DNA of 8,594 nucleotides from Methanoregula sp. (GTDB taxonomy: Archaea; Halobacteriota; Methanomicrobia; Methanomicrobiales; Methanospirillaceae), in contig JAURZP010000509.1 of NCBI GenBank assembly GCA_030653335.1, forward strand, positions 1-8,594, in the 5' to 3' direction. Made by a program: the position numbers and the translations under genes. This document shows positions 4,830-8,594 of the stretch, piece by piece (within the stretch, counting starts at the first letter, position 1; each line of letters opens with the position of its first letter). The notes under the pieces are model-generated. The model was not told the DNA's origin and searched no databases. It was given only the letters and a program-made list of their open reading frames with translations.

Positions 4830-5657
4830 ATGTCTGATAATAAAATTGATAAAATACGAGATTGGTTAACTAATAATAAAATTTTTTTCGAAACAATAGG
4901 TGCAATCACCCTATCAATAATGGCACTTCTTGTATCGTTGGGAGCATTGTCAGTCATGGTATATCAAGCTCAACAAGTGGAAATTGAAAACCAGCCAGAA
5001 TTTCTTTTTTCCGTAGAGACATATCCATCATCTGAAGTGGTAATAATCAAAAATGATCTACCCCTAAATTTTCCTCAAGATTATCTCATTATAAAAAATA
5101 ATGGAAAAGCATTCAAAAATATGGTAATTGAATATGCGATAATTGGCACTTGTCTTTATTCATCTTATGATGAAAATAAAAATGTCACAAACATAAAACT
5201 TATCGAAATACCGCTTGACAAATCTACATATAGCAATATCCCTATTGATTATCAGGGTAAAATAAAAATTCCGCAATTGTTTGCAAACGATCTACGAAAC
5301 CCTTCAGAAATTTTTAATTTAATAAAAAAATCATTCAATAAATACCTTGAACAAAAAGGTGATGAAACTTATGCGTTCACGCCTTCAAGATTTTTAAGTG
5401 TTACATATGATGATATCTATGAAAAATCTCATACAAAATTTTATTTTATTACAGATGATGGAATAAGTTCCCAAATAACGAAGGAAGATTACGAAAATCG
5501 GTTAAAAGATTTTAATTTCACAGAAACGCCCGAACATAGGTCATATTTGCTTTTAATACCCCAATTAGAATCAAATGCGACTGATACTAGTCCCTTGAAC
5601 GATATGATCTTTGAACCGTGGTATAAATTAATGAAGAAAAAATTCGATCAAACTTAG
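4830..5657 (+). CDS. Membrane-anchored hypothetical protein, AT-rich
   Basis: A 275-residue protein with one clear N-terminal membrane helix (about residues 20-46, TIGAITLSIMALLVSLGALS then VMVYQ), preceded by a short charged segment and followed by QAQQVEIENQPEF, where the chain leaves the membrane. The rest is hydrophilic and mixed alpha/beta with many Lys, Asn and Ile; no catalytic motif or Cys cluster is visible. The topology is probably a single-pass anchor with a large soluble domain; which side it faces is unclear. Similar 'short helix then NQPxF' proteins are common uncharacterised products in prokaryotes. The gene and its flanks (about 4741-5700) are strikingly AT-rich, with AAA, ATA and AAT codons dominant, unlike every neighbour, which suggests horizontal acquisition. 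AAAGGA before the ATG and a TATA-like box at 4786-4793 support this start. The function is not recognised. Confidence 0.85.
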   Translation: MSDNKIDKIRDWLTNNKIFFETIGAITLSIMALLVSLGALSVMVYQAQQVEIENQPEFLFSVETYPSSEVVIIKNDLPLNFPQDYLIIKNNGKAFKNMVIEYAIIGTCLYSSYDENKNVTNIKLIEIPLDKSTYSNIPIDYQGKIKIPQLFANDLRNPSEIFNLIKKSFNKYLEQKGDETYAFTPSRFLSVTYDDIYEKSHTKFYFITDDGISSQITKEDYENRLKDFNFTETPEHRSYLLLIPQLESNATDTSPLNDMIFEPWYKLMKKKFDQT

Positions 5658-5670
5658 ATTTATGTCAAAC

Positions 5671-5685
5671 AAGGGGCCTTTTTTT
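5671..5685 (+). terminator. AAGGGGCCTT with T7 tract
   Basis: A short symmetric AAGGGGCCTT runs into seven T (5679-5685), beginning 13 nt after the stop codon at 5655-5657. The stem is too short to be strong; the T-run is the main signal. Confidence 0.45.
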
Positions 5686-5815
5686 AAAAATTATTTATGG
5701 TGTGCCAATTTTCGATTGAATTTTCACTTCTACCCATGTCTTTGTGCCTAAGTAGCTTTCGCCCCTCGCCCCGACCTCCATATACTCCATAAATTACCAA
5801 CTAATAATCTAAAAA

Positions 5816-6022
5816 ATGAAACTCATCCCCATCTCCATCATCCGGGCCTCGCCACCACCGGTCCTGACCGCCGATTACACAAATCCTTTCAGAAAAAAGT
5901 ATCCCGTTTATTCCATCCCAGCCTTTCGTACCGCAACAGCACACGACAACCAGCCGGCATCGGGAGTTAAGAAATACCTGCAGGAGCCGGTTCTCCTCTT
6001 CTCCATCGCATCCATATCGTAA
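5816..6022 (+). CDS. Possible leaderless small ORF with LIPISIIRAS motif
   Basis: A 68-residue ORF whose first 18 residues (MKLIPISIIRASPPPVLT) match an internal part of the ORF at 2471 in frame. A TATA-like CATAAATT at 5788-5795 is 24 nt before the ATG, fitting leaderless transcription, and a C-rich tract precedes it as in the Ntn hydrolase promoter. There is no ribosome site. From 5908 onward it overlaps the convergent methyltransferase gene, and its tail looks like the shadow of that gene, so only the first 30 or so codons are plausibly meaningful. It may be a truncated gene start, a leader peptide or an antisense transcript into the methyltransferase 3' end. Confidence 0.2.
   Translation: MKLIPISIIRASPPPVLTADYTNPFRKKYPVYSIPAFRTATAHDNQPASGVKKYLQEPVLLFSIASIS
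5826..5869 (+). repeat. Degenerate 44-bp repeat, copy 2
   Basis: The partner of 2511-2554, with about 80% identity by eye. Differences keep the reading frame and mostly give conservative residues (Leu/Ile, Val/Ile, synonymous Arg) in the first half, which is what a once-coding sequence would show. Confidence 0.6.
5893..5898 (-). terminator. T6 tract after the methyltransferase
   Basis: On the minus strand six T appear 9 nt after the methyltransferase stop (5910-5908), in ATACTTTTTTCTG. No hairpin is evident. Confidence 0.4.
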
Positions 6023-6774
6023 TAACTGCAGGAAAAGTCCGAACCCAGCATCGCAACGATCTCGTCCTGTGAATAGGTTGTCATCCGGTCAAGAGCGGTA
6101 TAATCCCGGACATGGGAAAAAATCCTGTATGGTATAAATCGTCGCTCCTCGTTAACCAGCCTGCACGGTTTGAGGTGCTCAAAAACAATACTCAGGTCCA
6201 TAAACAGACCTGACAGGGATTCAAACACCCGCTCCATTGCAGGCTTTTCAATATAGTAGCTGAGCCCTTCCATGACAACGATAAGCCTCGTACCTGCCGG
6301 ATCACCCGGAGCTTTCCTGATAGCATTCGCAAGCTGGGTCGTGTCCGTAATGTCAGATTCGATGCAGTAGATGAACCTGCTGCGGTCCGGGACCAGTTCG
6401 GCATACCGCTGGTGCTTGTGGCTCATATTATTCCTGTCGACCTCAATGAAGCGGACACGATCGCACAGCAGCGGCGATAGTTCGAGAGCGAGCGGTGAGA
6501 ACCCGGCACCAAGATTGACGATGGTTGTTGGTTTTTTATCAGCTGTGACCAGTTCTTCAACCGTATTTTTGATGAAATGCTTCCGGTTGACGATCACTTC
6601 CGCGTACCATGGACATATGTTGTTATAGCATTCCAGCAGCTGCCGGCCTGCGGAAAGATCGAGTTTCTTGAGATACGGACCCGTCAGGGGCTTTGGCTCG
6701 TAATACCTGCTTGCCCAGAGCATGACGAGTGCCGCTGTATCTGATACCGGGTAGGGTTTTTCATTTTCTGTCAT
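5908..6774 (-). CDS. SAM-dependent methyltransferase, LCM/COG3315-like
   Basis: A 288-residue cytosolic class I methyltransferase. RKHFIKNTVEELV (64-76) precedes the SAM-binding motif I IVNLGAGFSPLALEL (85-99); the acidic end of strand 2 is in FIEVDRNN (109-116); ESDITD (139-144) is the next adenine-contacting loop; and VVMEGLSYYIEK (166-177) matches the 'EGLxxYL' signature of the leucine carboxyl methyltransferase family, which includes O-methyltransferases tied to polyketide pathways. The acceptor is unknown; a carboxylate or hydroxyl is typical of the family. The usual length is about 270-300, so the gene is complete. The ATG at 6774 has no strong ribosome site and the minus-strand TATA-like run near 6813-6820 leaves a leader of about 15 nt. 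It is divergent from a GNAT acetyltransferase across 141 bp, suggesting co-regulated small-molecule modification. That link is inference. Confidence 0.85.
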   Translation of the reverse strand: MTENEKPYPVSDTAALVMLWASRYYEPKPLTGPYLKKLDLSAGRQLLECYNNICPWYAEVIVNRKHFIKNTVEELVTADKKPTTIVNLGAGFSPLALELSPLLCDRVRFIEVDRNNMSHKHQRYAELVPDRSRFIYCIESDITDTTQLANAIRKAPGDPAGTRLIVVMEGLSYYIEKPAMERVFESLSGLFMDLSIVFEHLKPCRLVNEERRFIPYRIFSHVRDYTALDRMTTYSQDEIVAMLGSDFSCSYYDMDAMEKRRTGSCRYFLTPDAGWLSCAVAVRKAGME

Positions 6775-6915
6775 GGTGAAAAAGACTTGCCTGTATCGTG
6801 TTTGTAGTATCTGTACAAAAAATCACCGGCTCACCAGTCTACTCTAACTGCAAGGCAATGATCGTACTGGTGCAGGATAGCAATTAAGGCAAAGCAAGAG
6901 AAGAGATCCTGTACA
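6775..6915. promoter_or_regulatory. Divergent promoter region with 7-bp inverted repeat
   Basis: Shared upstream region of the methyltransferase (minus) and GNAT (plus) genes. Exact arms CACCAGT (6832-6838) and ACTGGTG (6866-6872) are separated by 27 nt, about three helical turns between arm centres. They sit between a minus-strand TATA-like run (about 6813-6820) and a weak plus-strand CAATTAAGG (6881-6889). The position suits one regulator controlling both genes. Neither TATA box is strong. Confidence 0.4.
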
Positions 6916-7611
6916 ATGGCAGGAAAGACAGGACGTTCCGGTAACGACATTCACGTACCCGACCCGCGCTTGTCTCTTATGGGTCAGCCGGCCTGCGTCC
7001 CCCTCACAGAATCCGATGTGGAATCCGCAGCCCGGCTCTATACGGAAGTCTTCCTTGCCGATGAACCGACCTCACACCGTCATGCACTGGATCCGGCCCT
7101 GTTCTTCCCTTACGCACGGTTTTATATCAACTCTCTTGTCAGAAAAGATCTCAGTTTTCTCTCACGGCATGAAACGACAAACGAACTTGCCGGGTTCATC
7201 TTCTGTTTCGATCTGACTGACGATCCTGAGAACGAAGGTGCAGTGATGTCAGAATTCATTTCGCATTTCAAAGAGGCAGTCGCCATGATCCATGAACTGG
7301 AGGACCGGCATCTCAACCGGGAAGAGATTAAGTCCGGGTCGGTTCTGCATATCTTCCAGATCGGTGTCAGCCGGCAGTACCGGGAAACGGGGATTGCCCG
7401 GGCCATGATCCGGCGGGTGCTTGTCCATGCCCGGCAACGTGGATTCCGGCAGGTCATTGCCGATTGTACCAGCCCGGCTTCGAAAAGGGTATTTGAGCAG
7501 TGCGGTTTTTCGGAAATGGGTTTTTCTCCCTATGAATCGTTCAGCATGAACAGTGTCCGCTTTTTTGCCGGACTTGACGGGGGAATTTCCCTGATGGTGA
7601 AAAAAATCTGA
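6916..7611 (+). CDS. GNAT-family N-acetyltransferase
   Basis: A 231-residue acetyltransferase of the GNAT fold, likely using acetyl-CoA or another acyl-CoA on an amine of unknown identity. Visible motifs: CVPLTESDVESAARLYTEVF (27-46) is the N-terminal strand-helix; LHIFQIGVSRQYRETGIARA (144-163) contains motif A with the pyrophosphate loop RETGIA (156-161); ADCTSPASKRVFEQCGF (182-198) is motif B and the CoA-facing helix of the 'N..A...YEK.GF' type. An insert of helix between about 105 and 140 makes it longer than a minimal GNAT (about 150-180). Residues 1-25 may be an extension: Met22 is an alternative start, but neither start has a good ribosome site. Divergent from the methyltransferase; a shared pathway is plausible but unproven. 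Confidence 0.87.
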   Translation: MAGKTGRSGNDIHVPDPRLSLMGQPACVPLTESDVESAARLYTEVFLADEPTSHRHALDPALFFPYARFYINSLVRKDLSFLSRHETTNELAGFIFCFDLTDDPENEGAVMSEFISHFKEAVAMIHELEDRHLNREEIKSGSVLHIFQIGVSRQYRETGIARAMIRRVLVHARQRGFRQVIADCTSPASKRVFEQCGFSEMGFSPYESFSMNSVRFFAGLDGGISLMVKKI

Positions 7612-7669
7612 TCTGTCCGCTGTATCATAACCTCCTGTTTCATCTGTCAAATGGGAAAAATGCGTTTCT

Positions 7670-7678
7670 AAAAAAAAA
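7670..7678 (-). terminator. T9 tract downstream of the toxin gene
   Basis: Nine T on the minus strand, about 100 nt after the toxin stop, the strongest T-run in this gap. A 6-bp stem (TGTGCC 7749-7754 with GGCACA 7770-7775) lies closer to the toxin stop but has no T-tract directly after it. The rest of 7612-7781 shows nothing recognisable. Confidence 0.35.
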
Positions 7679-7781
7679 TCAACGAGAAAATAGTGCCCGC
7701 AAATAGCGATAATCGTGAACGGGGATATTCATCCGATTTTAGTTACCATGTGCCGCAGTAACCCGGCAGGGCACAAGAGGA

Positions 7782-8039
7782 TCAAATCCGCCCGTACCGC
7801 TTGTGAGCCTGTTCGATTGTCATGATCTTCAGGATCGTGGTATCGTTACCGTCATGCTCAATAAACATGGTGTACCTGCGTGAGATATGCAAACGATACC
7901 GACAATCATACAATTTTTCAAGATCGCCAACCGGGGGCAAACCCCTTTCAAGACGAAAAATGTGCTCGCCAACAATCCGCCGATCCTTTTCATTTAACTG
8001 TTCAATGAACTTTTCCACATTCGGCTTGACATACAACAT
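7782..8039 (-). CDS. RelE/ParE-superfamily toxin
   Basis: An 85-residue basic protein with the RelE/ParE toxin pattern: an N-terminal helical pair (VEKFIEQLNEKDRRIVGEHI, 8-27), then LEKLYDCRYRLHISRRYTMF (40-59), the core strands that normally read 'L.g.yRlRvgdyRi.y', then TTILKIMTIEQAHKRYGRI (67-85) with the C-terminal 'hxKRYgr' basic residues. Members are ribosome-dependent mRNases (RelE) or gyrase poisons (ParE); which applies here cannot be told, although His79, Lys80, Arg81 and Tyr82 would suit an RNase. The ATG at 8039 follows the antitoxin stop by only 2 nt, so the two are translationally coupled; a TTG at 8045 is a less likely start that would overlap the stop. The toxin is the downstream gene, the usual arrangement for relBE-like pairs. 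Confidence 0.82.
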   Translation of the reverse strand: MLYVKPNVEKFIEQLNEKDRRIVGEHIFRLERGLPPVGDLEKLYDCRYRLHISRRYTMFIEHDGNDTTILKIMTIEQAHKRYGRI

Positions 8040-8041
8040 GG

Positions 8042-8257
8042 TCAAAGTCCAAGTCGTTTAGCCGCCTTACTCCAAGGTATTGAAGGCTCGTCAGCCGCCT
8101 CATCAAGATCGTTCATAAGACGTTGTTTTTGTTCGGCTGTAATCAAAGATCCAACAAGGTCATCAAATGTCTGACCGGGCTTCCTGAGATTAGATAACAG
8201 TTCCCAGGTACTCGGTTTAAGAGCTACTCTCTTGACAGCGATTTCTGCAGTCCTCAT
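8042..8257 (-). CDS. Antitoxin of the RelE/ParE-type pair
   Basis: A 71-residue antitoxin. Residues 5-40 (EIAVKRVALKPSTWELLSNL then RKPGQTFDDLVGSLI) match the archaeal ribbon-helix-helix-like antitoxin pattern, with a short strand, the 'kp.tw..L..l..pgeTFDDvi..ll' helices, and hence likely DNA binding as a dimer. The C-terminal tail AADEPSIPWSKAAKRLGL is the extended, amphipathic toxin-wrapping type. The start is ATG 8257 because AGGTGG (8270-8265) sits 7 nt before it; the frame is open 12 codons further up to an ATG at 8293 with no ribosome site, and that Lys-rich extension is unlike the family. It is the first gene of the pair and probably represses its own promoter, as the family does. Confidence 0.82.
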   Translation of the reverse strand: MRTAEIAVKRVALKPSTWELLSNLRKPGQTFDDLVGSLITAEQKQRLMNDLDEAADEPSIPWSKAAKRLGL

Positions 8258-8264
8258 AATTCGT

Positions 8265-8328
8265 CCACCTTTTTTCTCCTTTTTGCATGTCACTCCAATG
8301 TGGGTAAAAAACGCTGATCATTTTTAAT
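8265..8328 (-). promoter_or_regulatory. Promoter and ribosome site of the toxin-antitoxin pair
   Basis: A minus-strand TATA-like ATTAAAAA (8321-8328) would start transcription near 8300, and AGGTGG at 8270-8265 is the antitoxin ribosome site. This ribosome site decides for ATG 8257 over ATG 8293. No clear operator palindrome is visible. Confidence 0.45.
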
Positions 8329-8394
8329 CTTTACAATCATATCAATCTTGTCAAGCATGAACTTTAAGGGAAACTAGACTTGCCGCTGGGGTAT

Positions 8395-8401
8395 AAAAAA
8401 A
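8395..8401 (-). terminator. T7 tract after rbcL
   Basis: On the minus strand seven T follow the RuBisCO stop by about 20 nt (GATACTTTTTTTATACC). A G-rich stretch precedes it but no solid stem forms. Confidence 0.45.
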
Positions 8402-8421
8402 GTATCTCCTGCCCCCACCGC

Positions 8422-8594
8422 TCACTTCGGTTTGTAGTAGCCCCACTTCTCAAGCGCCCCACGGAGTTCCTTTGATTTTTTTGCCTTCTCGTCAAGTGTG
8501 ATACCTTCCTGCCACGCATCAATCGCCTGCATGGTCGCAGCTGCACCCGCCCGTGTACCTTTCGGGTGACCGTGGATGCCGCCGCTCACGAGCA
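8422..8594 (-). CDS. rbcL: Form III RuBisCO large subunit, C-terminal end (partial)
   Basis: The last 56 residues of an archaeal ribulose-1,5-bisphosphate carboxylase. LVSGGIHGHPKGTRAGAAAT is the end of the barrel, where GG and HGHP-GTRAGA form part of the phosphate-binding loop of form III enzymes (forms I/II read GGGTLGHP.G in this place). It is followed by MQAIDAWQEGITLDEKAKKS and KELRGALEKWGYYKPK, the typical form III C-terminal helices ending in '.AL.KWG'. The 5' part lies beyond the right edge. In archaea this enzyme acts in the AMP/nucleoside salvage route or, in Methanospirillum-type methanogens, in a reductive hexulose-phosphate cycle; the window cannot tell which. Transcribed in the same direction as the toxin-antitoxin pair but separated by 164 bp with a terminator between, so not co-transcribed. 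Confidence 0.93.
   Translation of the reverse strand, partial: LVSGGIHGHPKGTRAGAAATMQAIDAWQEGITLDEKAKKSKELRGALEKWGYYKPK

Noticed and set aside
4643..4957. Minus-strand ORF of 104 residues with apparent membrane segments
   Set aside because: It is antisense to the start of the AT-rich gene; the hydrophobic look comes from the complement of AT-rich Lys/Asn codons.
7249..7650. Minus-strand ORF of 133 residues opposite the GNAT gene
   Set aside because: It is the shadow of the GNAT coding frame; the GNAT motifs are on the plus strand.
7749..7775. Hairpin as terminator of the toxin gene
   Set aside because: The 6-bp stem has a large loop and no T-tract directly after it on the minus strand; the T9 run at 7670-7678 is the better candidate.

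Overview
The window looks like a chromosomal accessory stretch from a methanogenic archaeon, most likely of the Methanomicrobiales (Methanoregula-like). This is inference. It rests on the C-terminus of an archaeal form III RuBisCO at the right edge, on A/T-rich TATA-like boxes about 25 nt ahead of transcript starts, on T-tract ends, on archaeal-style toxin-antitoxin genes, and on base composition that is moderate overall with one strongly AT-rich island.

Layout. Positions 1-208 hold a small uncharacterised gene (start close to the window edge). Positions 403-2241 (minus) hold a tight two-gene operon: a YwgA-like small protein followed 3 nt later by a SAMHD1-type HD phosphohydrolase, with a TATA-like box between the arms of a perfect inverted repeat upstream. 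Positions 2357-2931 have no conventional gene. They hold two possible leaderless mini-ORFs, a cluster of CTAATC/GATTAG palindromes, and a hairpin plus T6 terminator. Positions 2932-3669 hold a stand-alone proteasome-beta-like Ntn hydrolase whose first residue after Met removal would be Ser.

Positions 3780-4540 (minus) hold a decayed gene for a double zinc-ribbon protein. It is broken by a nonsense codon and by a 19-bp tandem triplication. The same stretch carries twelve exact copies of TTTCAGCA/TGCTGAAA in both orientations and all frames, plus a 14-bp perfect inverted repeat, so it has DNA-level structure that coding does not explain. Positions about 4741-5700 form an AT-rich island with one membrane-anchored unknown protein, probably acquired by transfer.

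Positions 5816-7611 hold an LCM-type SAM methyltransferase and a GNAT acetyltransferase transcribed divergently from a shared 141-bp region. Positions 7782-8257 hold a RelE/ParE-type toxin-antitoxin pair. Positions 8422-8594 hold the 3' end of rbcL.

No RNA gene, insertion sequence or CRISPR array was found. The best leads are the HD/YwgA-like cassette with its operator-like promoter, the Ser-type Ntn hydrolase, and the TTTCAGCA repeat cluster.
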